Shown in pieces: positions 1 through 11,200 of a DNA stretch of 64,000 nt. Numbering within the stretch: position 1 is the first letter of the stretch; each line of letters starts with the position of its first letter. A program made the position numbers and the translations under genes. The notes beneath the pieces are model-generated. The model searched no databases. It was given only the letters and a program-made list of their open reading frames with translations, and was not told the origin of the DNA. Location of the stretch: contig OX235270.1 in the NCBI GenBank assembly GCA_944472135.2, forward strand, positions 49,042,352 through 49,106,351, in the 5' to 3' direction. Origin of the DNA: Trichobilharzia regenti (lineage: Eukaryota; Platyhelminthes; Trematoda; Strigeidida; Schistosomatidae).

Positions 1-630
1 TGCAGGGAATTTTGATCTTTTCAGATTAGTTTTCAGTTCCGGTGATTTTTGTGTATAAATGTAATTAAAACCTATTTTCCTATAAGTAGCTGTTGGTGAA
101 TTTGTTTTCAGTCATACTAATCAGTTATTTTGGATTCGATAGAAATAAAAAGGTGTTTCAATACAAACAACGTAGGGTTGAAATGTCATATTGTCAAGAG
201 TTAAGCATAGATACTACAGTCAAGTGATCTTGAACCAACCAGTCAGATCGCTCAACATTGCAAATGCATTCTTTTCATAATCATTACCGTAATTGATGGT
301 TTAGTAGGGGGTAGGCCTAGGGTTACGGTTAAGGCTGTGGTTAAGCATGCGACAAAAATTAGAGTTAGGACGTAACTTGCAATGAACATAGTAGACAGCA
401 TACATTTAAATGCTGCGACTGCCATCAATAAGTTACATTCATCATGAAGCCAATCATTCATCAGAATTAGTGGATCCTATAGCTGGTACTTAAACAAATT
501 CTGTTTAGAGATTTCGGGTGTATCCAAAAACAGCGAATCGGCGTATCTATAGCTACTCCTATGAAAAAATGGGACTGTTTTTTCAGCAAATGAGTGCCGG
601 ATACCTTATATAATTCATTTTTACTATATA
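1..630. other. unassigned AT-rich DNA
   Basis: I see no exon, repeat or RNA in this stretch. The short open frames on the minus strand have no recognisable protein content. It may be intron of the acyl-CoA synthetase gene that continues upstream, or intergenic DNA. Confidence 0.4.
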
Positions 631-633
631 TAT

Positions 634-855
634 GCTTCGGTGGCATAGCGGTTAGGACGCTCGTCGACCATGTACATGGTCCGGGGTTCGATCCCCGGCT
701 GACGCACTCCTTTATCCCGCTAAACCAGAAATAAGACCGGTAAAGAATAAAGGTTGGGCATGAGGGTAGTAACCCCATCCTGTAAAATAAACACTGCTAC
801 AGAAACTTCAAGCCACTAGCTTGGAATCCTATGTACCACTGGGAACGTGAAGGAA

Positions 856-857
<2 letters not shown>
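634..857 (+). mobile_element. tRNA-derived SINE with LINE-A body
   Basis: Residues 634-705 resemble a tRNA: an A-box-like TGGCATAGCGG and a perfect B box GGTTCGATCCC give an internal pol III promoter, and GCTTCGG near the start nearly pairs with CTGACGC at 699-705. The anticodon region has no normal 7-nt loop, so it is a SINE head and not a tRNA gene. The body (about 735-795) resembles the leader just upstream of the LINE-A ORF at 45572-45628, and the last 30 bases resemble the LINE-A 3' end at 48548-48576. The SINE runs straight into a TCTA microsatellite, which is probably its expanded tail. Confidence 0.82.
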
Positions 858-889
<32 letters not shown>

Positions 890-1042
890 ATCTATCTATC
901 TAGTCTATCTATCTAATCTATCTATCTATCTAATCTATCTATCTAATCTATCTATCTAATCTATCTATCTAATCTATCTATCTATCTAATCTATCTATCT
1001 AATCTATCTATCTAATCTATCTATCTATCTAATCTATCTATA
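856..1042. repeat. (TCTA)n microsatellite with TCTAATC interruptions
   Basis: About 185 bases of ATCT/TCTA units, first uniform and then regularly interrupted by extra A residues giving a higher-order unit near 16-20 bases. It begins exactly at the 3' end of the SINE at 634-857, which fits expansion of a SINE tail. Confidence 0.95.
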
Positions 1043-1531
1043 TAAGCATATGATTGCTGTGGTATCTATTCTATACTGTTGCCGTCAGGTGTGTGTTATT
1101 TGGTGTGAATTATTTTTTAGTCAGGTTGTAGTTTACGGTTCTGTGTTTTTTTTAATAAAGCAGTTGTATTTGTGTGTTTTCAAAGTTGATGTAAGCACGT
1201 TTAATCGAAAATAAATTATTCGGTAAGTTTAACGGTTGTAGCTAGAAAAGTTATTTTTTTAACTGTGTTTCATCTTCACTCATTATGCTCTGTACACATG
1301 TTGGTATCTTTGTGAATTGTAACTCTTCTTTAAATGTTAGGCGTTGCTAACACGAATACACGCAATGGTTTTTAAACCTTATATATAATACTTAGCTATA
1401 TTGTTTGTTTCTCTGTTCATTTCAGTGGTTTGTTACACAGTATGCATGTTTCTGCTATTCATTTACTGTTGTCCCTCTTTATGCCACTTTGGGAGATGAA
1501 GCAATGGAATATATTCTTACTCAAAGTGAGC

Positions 1532-1534
<3 letters not shown>

Positions 1535-1579
<45 letters not shown>
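1535..1579. repeat. (TA)n microsatellite
   Basis: Uninterrupted TA dinucleotide run of about 45 bases. The flanking DNA from 1043 to 1774 shows nothing else that I can assign. Confidence 0.95.
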
Positions 1580-1581
<2 letters not shown>

Positions 1582-1774
1582 TCATCTGTTGGTGTCTTTT
1601 GTATACTATTACATCATTATTTTAATTGTTCCTTTGTCTTCTGAATGGAACATTGGGCCTCAGAATCACATATCCACTTCACTGTATTCTCTGAAGTCTT
1701 TTTTAAATTGTCTCAACGAGTACATACAAACATTCATTTACTCCCCACACTATCTACTTCATACGACACTCGGA

Positions 1775-2720
1775 CGTCCAACTCACCTTTCCCCATTCGG
1801 GTTGCACTCGAGGACTTGTTGTGTGATTTCACTCAACAGTCTCCTCAGTGTATGTCTAATCCATCTCCATTTTCTTCTGCATACTTTTTGTGTGTTAACT
1901 TGTTGGTTGGTTTAGTAACAGGCAGAGTTTCTTGTTGCTTGTCCTTCTTCATCGGTCATCTTGTCTTCAGTATTGATCTGTTGGTGAAAGTCTGCAGTAG
2001 CCTATTAGGAATACTTTTCTTGATGTCCTCTCCAAGTCTTTGAAGCAAACAGCAGCACTGACTTGATATAGGTGTAGAAAGTTTGAGTCTTGTTCCTTAA
2101 GCTAGGTACAGTAGATATCTTGTCTTTGACATCATAGTTACAACGATGCTGTCTAGGTAAGTGAAAGAGATGATTTCTTCTGTTGATGGTGTTCGGCGCC
2201 TTGTTGGTTAGTTATTACCTTAACTCTGTAGCATATATATATTCACTTGAAGTTCTGTCTTCACTGCCTATTCTTCCAAGATGTTGGTTTTCGCCTGCAG
2301 ATCTCCAAGTTTGTGTGACGTTAGAAATAAATCCTCATCGAAGTTTACATCTTCTAGAGTCGTTTCACCGGTTCAATGTATGCTCGACATCTTGCTTCCA
2401 ATAGTCTGTTGCATGTTTGCGTCTTTTATAGCAAAGTGTTATGTGGGATATGGCTAGTGTTTTCTTATCCAGTTTAGTAGATAGTGTTATAAAATTTTGA
2501 TTGTCATCTTAGATCAAATCTCCAACCTAAACTTCAAAAGATTTATGCTTTGAGAATGTCTTGGCAAATGATTCTATTGCTTCGCCTAGTCACCGAGTAT
2601 GTGAGTGGTGTTGCTTCAGTGCTGTTACTGCAAGTGTACCCATGTTGACTATTTGTTTTGTATCCGCAACCGTTGGCCTAGTTACCGTTTCAGCGAATTT
2701 TCATCAGCTGCAAGACACAA
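1775..2720 (-). mobile_element. decayed RTE-type LINE (family A), antisense
   Basis: Read on the minus strand this segment matches the C-terminal third of the LINE-A ORF at 46786-48570. The clearest blocks are the reverse complement of the region encoding the ITRQALEWNP-type motif near 1795-1830, the GHTLRK region near 1845-1870, and the YLGSIVS region near 2140-2160. The frame is broken repeatedly, so this is a dead copy. The plus-strand open frames at 1589-2043 are shadows of it. It shares more detail with the copy at 21765-23755 (for example around 2340-2395 versus 22270-22325) than with the better preserved copy at 45570, so the two are probably an older subfamily. Confidence 0.72.
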
Positions 2721-2759
2721 TATATTTTGATATGTATTATTGTGTGTGACGTTTACATT

Positions 2760-3890
2760 AACTGTACCGAGTGAAAAGTGACCACCAGATGGAGACTTTG
2801 TGCAGACTCTCAGTTTATTTAACGTGAAACAGTCTTCATTTTTTCTCTAGCAATCAAGTTTGATATTCATCACGCAAAAAATTGAAATGATCGAAAGAAG
2901 AAGTTGGATTAGAATTTCCTCTTCGGTTTCCCTGTGCAGTGGTTTTTTGTTCGTTGTTGTTTGTAAGATAAATGTTCATCATGCGGTATCGAACTGCATA
3001 AAATTTGTTATGTGACCTCGTGGGTATCATGATAACGTTCTACAGTGTGGAAATGACTTCAATTCTGGTTACTTATGCTTATCTAACTTTTTAACCTCTA
3101 CAGGTCGCTTAACATTATTTATATCCAGAGCTCCTTCTGAACTAACAGTGTTTTTAGTACTCTTGTAAATCGTTTATTGGTTGTTTTTTACTAGGATAAC
3201 TGTAATAATTAAATGCTCTGTTTCTCCAGGAATTCCGTGTAGAACTGCCTTTAAATTTGGCAGTCCATATAAACGTTTTCGGCTGTAAAATCGAAATACA
3301 GTTGAACGACAGATTGAATTGGTTTTCAGTTAAGTCTTTTAAGTCTGATTGCATGATGTTCTACCTTTTTTCCATTATGCATAGGATATCGTAAATGTCG
3401 TTGACTGATTTGTGAGTATTTTCTCATATTTCTGGTTTAGTGGCCGCAAATATATGCAGAAAATCGCACAGTTTTAATCTCATTGTTTTTAGAATGACAA
3501 ATTTCTTGTTTTAAATCAATCCTTCCATAGCTTTAACCAGCCACAGATGTTGCCGTAGGTTTTTCTTTCACTGTTTCGAACTTAGATAATGTGTATTTTA
3601 GGGAAAGAATCATGCACAGACACCCACAGAGCAACCAGTCACATCGTAGGCTGTTAGAAAAATTCCCAGGTCAAAGCTCTTTTTAAAGTCTGTTGTTTAA
3701 TGCTAGGGGTAAATAGATCGCATGTTTGTTGAAGTTGTTGTGCCGAAGAATTCCACTTTATGCTTGAATTCTTACAAATAGCATCAGTATTAGTATGCTA
3801 TAATGTATCAGTGCTAGTGTACATAGTTGTAAATGACATCTTGATTATAAGAATTAGTTTTGCTTGAACACAGTTCTTATCCATCCCTTA
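2760..3890. other. unassigned AT-rich DNA
   Basis: No exon, repeat copy or RNA recognised. N-terminal acyl-CoA synthetase exons could be expected here or further upstream, but I could not identify any with confidence. Confidence 0.35.
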
Positions 3891-3904
3891 CGTTTCCAGC
3901 GCGA

Positions 3905-4109
3905 TGTAATGTTTCGAGCTTGAAGCCCTGAATTTTAGGCAGCGGTGGTGTAGGTTTTTCTGGGATGGAGTTGTTGGTCTAACTCCCGAGCTTCTATCTT
4001 TTACGGCCACGCTACCAGTTAGGTGACTTTTGGGCTTGAATTGGCCGGGAATTGTATCACGAGCCATGTGCGTGGTTGGCGAACATTCTACCGCTTAACC
4101 GCTGACGCA
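3905..4109 (-). mobile_element. diverged tRNA-derived SINE (LINE-A partner family)
   Basis: On the minus strand it starts with a head resembling that of the SINEs at 634 and 52282 (the GCGTCAGCGGTTAAGCGGTAG region at 4108-4085) and is followed by the shared body with a decayed CTGGTAGCG segment and an AACTCCATCCCAG segment. The B-box region near 4050 is mutated. It lies just upstream of the first recognised acyl-CoA synthetase exon. Confidence 0.6.
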
Positions 4110-4356
4110 AAATATAGCGTTACATAAATCGCATTTATTTTACTGAGTTTGTCAGTGAAACAAGCTGATACTATACTCACGATTTTAATGCTTTTGATTT
4201 CTTTGCTCATACATAGTGAGTGATACAAATACATGTCTAACAATACCGGTTTATTTTTAATTCTCTTGGCATAACACGTTGTATACTAACTGCCTGTATA
4301 TCATTTTGTTTACTGTTTAAAACTAGCTGGATTAATTACACTAGTGTGTTATTCAG

Positions 4357-4496
4357 CAGATCTCGCCCTCAAAATTTTACAGAAATTTACATCGTCATTA
4401 AAGGTCATTATTATTGCTATTCAAGATCAACAGTTCGAAGATCTCAAAGTACAATATGGCTCCTCTGTGAAGTTTTATTCTTTCGACGAATTCTTG
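4357..4496 (+). CDS. ACSL: ACSL exon a (first recognised)
   Basis: Encodes [20 protein letters not shown] and on to FYSFDEFL, the segment of ACSL proteins just before the AMP-binding loop (compare the KLIILMDPF region of human ACSL1). The donor is GTGAGT at 4497. The acceptor is a tandem CAGCAG, so the exon starts at 4357 or 4360, changing the protein by one residue. Confidence 0.8.
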
Positions 4497-6620
4497 GTGA
4501 GTTCTCACGAATAATATTATTTTGCTGTTAAACTAAAACTGAATAGGTCCTCGTTTCATGATTCTTGGTTGTACCTGCTTTGCACCCATTTGAGTGTAAG
4601 GCAGATTGCAGTTATGAGAAACAAGACATTTCAAACAGTGTCTTGCATGTAATAATGACTGTATTTTGGTTCTGTATCAAATCCTACTTACACTAATCGT
4701 GTATCTTGACCTAAAGTTAGCATTCATTTTTATCGTCCCATAAGTCTCGGTTAAAAAAAAATGATAATTGGTGTCTTTTTATGGCCCGTGCCCGGGCTAT
4801 TCTATGAAGTGTGCTCGTCAAGCGACTTAGGTCATGACTATTCACTCACTGTTTTTATGTAACTGCACTTCAGACTGACTTTTGAAAAATCCCAAACTAG
4901 GACAAACAGTTGACGACTGCTCTTTTTTTTTAATAGTTCTCTCACTGATGTCGGTACTTGGCCAAATCTTTCCTGAAATTATGGTATTTTACTTATTTCT
5001 AATGGTTTCATCAGCCTGAAAATGTTACCAAAATGCCAAATGAATGTCTTAATGAGGCCTATAACACAATCTTGTTTAATACATTTGTTCTTCGTAACTT
5101 GTGTTGTGTTATGTGTTTTGAAAGATTTGGTTCACGTAATAGAGCTTGATTGGAAAAGAGCCACCGTATAACAACACTGTCCTGGTGCTTTACAGTTATA
5201 CTTTGATACAGTGAGTATGGTGATTTCGTCTATGGACATAAAATCAAGGGGATATTATTGACTTGAAAGTGAATTTCTTGTCCAGTTGACATTAAGTAGA
5301 GAAACGCTGAACAGTTGTCTCGAACTATTATAATACATTACCTCAGTACCCACTCTTTCACATAACTGGTGTGCAAATCTCGTTTGTGACATTCGGTAAC
5401 CATATATTATGTGCATCAGTACCATTGTAAAGTATTCGTTGAATGACATTATGCCTAGCAAGCGTACGTTGGAGTTCCTGTAGGAGGATAATCGCTTATC
5501 ACGTGCTTAGTCTGGGTTTTGATTCCCGACCGACGGATATTTAAATGTTGCCCCATAAAACAGAAGAAAACATTACTGCTACTGAAACGCCAAAGCTCAA
5601 GACCGGAGCCCTGTGTTCCGCATTCTTTCTACATTATGCAATCTGTGATGCTGTGGTCCGGAAACTGTTCCTTTTTCCACATTTTTAGGATGTCTGTGTT
5701 CTACTAATGCATAAATTATTAGTAATCCTTACGTGTTTTTATCCAACTCTCTTAGTTTCGCTAGTGTTGGGTCAATAGGTCATTTCTGTCTATCCGTTAT
5801 TTTATCTGCATATGTTCGATGATAAAATTGGATTGACTTTGTAAGAATCTAGATTAGGATCCTTGAAAATTAAACATTTCATCCCGTTTCATTGTTTGCT
5901 TTTGTTGAAATTGATAAAGTTGAAGAATTTGAATATGAAATTTTCACCCATTGTTGTGGAAAGCAGAAGGTTGCCCGCAATGTGAAGCATCAACTTTTGA
6001 AGCTTTCACTAATATTTATATTAAAATTTAAAATAATTTGTGGGTATTTTGTAATTTTACTAAATTACTGTACTTTTTACTTTGTTTTCAGGATATGGGA
6101 AAAAGAGTTCTGAAATCGAAAATTGTAAGTTATTTTGTTAAAGATGCTTCTGACAAAATAAGAACTATGTTTTCTCCATCTTTGTGTAGTTGTCTTTAGT
6201 GTTCACTACTTACTTTTTTCGTTTTGATGCTGTTGCTAACTAATGCAGGGGACATCAGTTAATGGGGTAGTAAACGGTTATCTAGTCATTAGTTAACTGC
6301 TCATTCGCCCGTAAATTACGGCGAAAATAGCTACTCTGCTGAATAATATATTAATTTGGTCTAAATAGTTTTGACGTAAGTTGCAGCCCTTGCACATATA
6401 TTTATATTCGTGGTCTATGAAGATAGGATCAATATATCAACACTTTTTGAATTTGTGCCAGTTCAAATATTACTAAAGTGCTAGGAAAACATAGTAATTA
6501 GTGAAAATAACTAATCACAAAATCCTGGGATTTCATATTTCCTGATGCTCGAACTGAGTTGATTTACAGTTTATGAATTAAAAAATGTACTGGCATCTTT
6601 GTAGGGCAAGAACAATAGAC

Positions 6621-6699
<79 letters not shown>

Positions 6700-8164
6700 G
6701 AAGAAAAATGGTTTTGTTCATGGCCTGATTACTCATTACAGATAGAAGAACGACTATTAAGACGACAAATCAAACGGTAAATTCTATCCAAACAAAACAG
6801 AGTAATTCAACATAATACTGAAAAGGTGTGATTAAGATACAAACTAGTGAAACAGGCAGTTAAGACCTGACATGCTTAATGTAATAGGTTGGAATAATAG
6901 TTAAACAATAAATGATTACAATAAATATAATGGATAAGGAAAAGTGTAAGAAAGGTGAACAGAATTAAAGCAGGATAAGATGGAGCAAATGGTAAAATAT
7001 TGAGTAAAGAAATAACAAATTACCAAGGCAGTGCAAGGTGGATCACAAAATCCTTCCATGTGCAAAGATTAGGCTTCAACAGTCGGATTCCTGGTACTTA
7101 TGCATATCAGAGTAATTTGCTATTACTGGTTTATTTACCACCCTGAAACCAGTGTTGTAATTTGTGTGACCTTTATCAAGCGTATGTCCACTAATGTCAC
7201 TGCCAGGTATTCCTGCACTTAATGACAATCTTTCTGGTACATATTCAAAAGTGCTTTTTGCAGACTCTAAACTTTACCCACCTACATTGTACTACGTGCA
7301 CAGGTAAATGAATAATTGAAGTTATAGTTAACATGATGTGTTCTCGCATCTCGATTCGTTTGTCTACGCGTGTTCTTTGTGTTGTAGACTACTATCAATT
7401 TCGCAGCAGCAGGTCATGTACTGCTATTTAACATAATCGTGTATGCATAAGTCTTCATATATTTTATCAACGGTATATTACTCATTGAAGTTTTTACAGT
7501 ACATTTGAGTTTATTGAACGGTTAGAACTTCCTGCTGTCTTTACTAGTTTCCCTTAGGTGAATATAGAAGTCATGTTTATAGAAATTCCAGTGAGGTTTA
7601 AATAAATAACTCCAGCGTTTCATCCAGGAAGGTAATGAGAGTTTATACGGGAAAACTATTAAAGCAACAATTTTCGAGGCTTTCTATGAAAGTCAGGGAT
7701 CACATCCTGTATTCGATCTCTTCGTCTAAACATATCTGAGTTATGAATTGTTTTCATCAAGAAACTATTAACGCTTCATCACAATATGCTATTCGGCTCA
7801 TCATATAGTCATTTAACGTAATCTAACTAATGTCAGCTCATGATGAAATCCTGGAAGTAATCTCAGAGGGTTTTGAAAATCGAAAGAATCAGATTTTCCC
7901 AACAGTTCTGCGGTTTATTGTACTGACTTCTTTTGCAGAATTACATCGGAAGCAATGCAACTTTATCTGTCATGTCGTGACGCTGAATCTCATTCAAACG
8001 CTGTGTTTATTTTTTTGTTCCAACTCACCTTATTTTACTAATGTTGAATAACTGTGATTTTGGTTTCATTTATAGCCTCCTTCGCCGCAAGACCTCTGTC
8101 TCATCTGTTACACCAGTGGCAGTAGTGGTATGTCTGAATTGCAAGTTAATTACATTTTTATTTC

Positions 8165-8203
<39 letters not shown>

Positions 8204-11200
8204 AACTTTTGAAGGAAGTTTGGCAACTTCAACTGATACATTCTTTTGAAAAGTTTTATGTGAATATGTCAGCTACTTAGTATAGGGGACGGAGTTCTTT
8301 ACTGTTTTGTCTTAGGATACAGTTTCATTGTTCTATAATAGGCTTATGTATGGCATTTATGAACACTGATTGTATTCACCATAACAACTGAGTTAAAACA
8401 TTTACTGTTTCATCCTTGCTACTCTAAACAACCCGTCATACAGTCCGTTTTGTGTGGCACTCACATAAATTTGTAGGCGGTATACACAGTGAGAATGTTG
8501 TATGAATATACAAGCAGCTGATACAAGCTTAGACTAAATCTGCACAGCTGTAGTTACTGATATAGAAAGCGCGTAAATGAAGTTAAGTGAACTGAAGAAA
8601 ATCTCAGCAAAAGATGGATCTCAAATAGTTTGTGCAAATCAACTTTCTAATTTTATTATTTATTCCTTAACGTTTGGCGTGAAACATAGGGGTTCAAGCT
8701 AGAACTTTCAAGTTCCGGTTCCAGTAGTTTTTTTACGGGGTGCATTTGCTAGCCTCATACACAACCTTTCCTCTTTACCGGCCTTACTACTAGCTAAGTG
8801 AGGTCTAAGTGTGCGTTTGCCGGGGGTCGCACTCTGGACCACATGAGTAGTGGCTGGCTAATATTCTACCGCCAAACCATCGACTCGACTTTTTGATTTA
8901 CTGTTGTTGTATTTTACCAGTACTGAGTTTAGTTTGTCTAATGAACCATTCTACTCCTGTGTTTACTATTGTTTTTCACAATACTTCTTGGCCTCCCAAA
9001 TCGCAATGAATAGAGCATGGTTGATATCCATGACCTCAACTCAAGAGTGGCGTGTACTTATGTTATTTTTATTTTGTGTAAACAATTCGATGCGTTATTT
9101 TCATGTACTAGTGGCTACATTAAAAGTGTATTGTTGTCAGAGGTGTTGATTACTGTAATCGTGAATTTATTCACCTCACTGTAGTTTTTAAATTTATCCT
9201 CGTTTGGGTTCAGGCTGGGATTTATATTTTCCTTTTTTGGTTGAATTTGACTTTCGATTAACTGAGAGATTGTGATGTGTCTGTGAATATTATAAGGATA
9301 AGCGATTATATAATGAGAATGGGAATACTTTCAAAAGTACTATAAAGAAAATTGTTCTGAAGTTGCTTGTTCTAGCTTAAGCAGCATTCATGCATCTATG
9401 CGTGCAAATTTAGACGCAGTGAATGTGCGTGTATTCATAGGTGTGCGTACAAGCTAAAATGACAGTAAAAATAACTACGTGTTAGTACTGCTAGCTATGT
9501 CAGTCAGTTCAAATGATTATATATCACCTTGTATGGTAGCTGGATCATATATTTTTCGTTGTCAGCAAAGACAGTAATGATAGTGTCCATTTCCTGGTGG
9601 TAAGCATCTGTGAATCCGGTTAATAACTCAAGTTTGTGGTACCTATAGAATAACACTAAAATTGAGCCAACGACAGTTTACTTTTGAAACAAAATTCTCA
9701 TCAAGCTGTTCAATATTTGGATAAATTCAATTTTTAACTGGTTACATCCACTGAGGACTACTGCATATTTGAATGTAGAATCATGACGAAAATAAATCGA
9801 CGGTCTGTTAAATAATAAGCACTGTTGACCTGCAGTAGAAAAAAAGCTTACTTAAATTAATTCATGATATGCGTGATTTTCTGTTTTTGAATCTGATGTA
9901 CACACAAGTCTGATCTCACTTCTTGTTTGCAATGCTTAACAAGTGCTGGATTACATTAAATTATCTCAAGTATTTCGCATCACTGCATGTGAATTAGTTC
10001 AGTTCTACATGAGCTATTAAAATCCCACAGTAGAAAAAAAAATTAGAGAACAAGAATGAAATTGTACATGAAGTACATGCACGTGTTCTACTGGTGCATA
10101 TGACTGTTTTTTTCATCATTTATGGGAATATTGTTTAAAATAATAATGCCTATGGGAAAATCAAATGAAAAAGTGTTGTTGTCGTAAGGAATTTGGAATG
10201 ACATTACAGCATACCTCCAGTATACACCACTTTGAATAAACGCCACAAGGTTATAGTTAAAAATTAAGCATTTCTGATGCAATGCATGACATATACTAGC
10301 ATGAAACTATGAAAATGCAGTTTAACTCTGAAGTTTGCCGCCTATGCAGAATTATCAAACAGCATTTAGTGCTACAGGCTAGCAAGACATGTTCATTGAA
10401 ACTGGCCAATTTGGATTTTATTGTGCCGACTTTTTACAATAATGATTGACGATGATGGCTATAATATCATCAATAACTTTACTCGAAGAAAATCTCAGTG
10501 CTGATAGCAGTTCCCAATTTTGTATATTGAAATCTCAGGAAAATGGTTTTGCAGTAAAGATTGATTCACGCCCAACATTTTTCTATTATCACATATCTGA
10601 AAATTTTCCACACCCCAGTAAACATAAAAATGAATTTTTCTGTAACATTGAACGAAAACTTACAAATAAATTAAAAATTAAAGTTTATAAGGTAATCTTA
10701 TAATTACTGAACATTCCATCATTGATACTCAAGAATTTATTATATTTCGAAGGCTAAAATTATTGTGTAAATTAAGGTCAATAAAAGGCTAAGTGAATTC
10801 AAAGTAAATTTTACTACATATGAATGTCGTTTAAAAAGTATTGAAAGCTCAAGCACAGGGTGATAGTTGCATATTAGTTTATAACTCGTCACTTAGACAC
10901 ACTATTCGGGACTTATCCAGGACTAACTTTGTCGTCTTGTCATCGGTTTGTAGTCTAACGGCTTGTAACTTCGGAATTCTACCAATTCACTTGGATACTC
11001 GCCGAAAATACGGTCTAAAAGCAGGATGAAAGAATAGTCCTGCTATCCTTTGTTTTCAATGATTCCCTAAATGATAGTTCTGAATGTGGGATTTATACTT
11101 ACATGTGCCTTATCATCTTCACAAAACAACTTACTTAGTTCTGTCATCATACAAAATTTTAAATAATTGGAAAGTTTAAATACATTTCCCAGTTGTGAAG

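Larger units (their letters stand above)
6125..8075 (+). other. ACSL intron with Penelope 3' fragment
   Basis: Contains the TA microsatellite at 6625-6697 and the antisense Penelope-like C-terminal fragment and 3' flank at about 6700-7310. The rest (7311-8075) shows nothing assignable. Confidence 0.5.

Noticed and set aside
634..705. Functional tRNA gene
   Set aside because: The B box is perfect, but there is no normal anticodon arm and the sequence continues into a SINE body repeated elsewhere in the window.
856..1042. CRISPR-like or minisatellite array
   Set aside because: The units are simple TCTA repeats without distinct spacers, and the genome is eukaryotic.
1589..2043. Plus-strand open frames as host genes
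   Set aside because: They lie opposite a decayed LINE-A copy and encode the complementary strand of its RT C-terminus.
5892..6113. 73-codon frame as an ACSL exon
   Set aside because: The true micro-exon at 6092-6124 uses a different frame and has proper splice signals; the longer frame does not align with ACSL proteins.
10446..10703. 85-codon frame as an ACSL exon
   Set aside because: The ACSL exons on both sides join in phase without it, within the glycine of the nucleotide loop, and its content does not fit the family.
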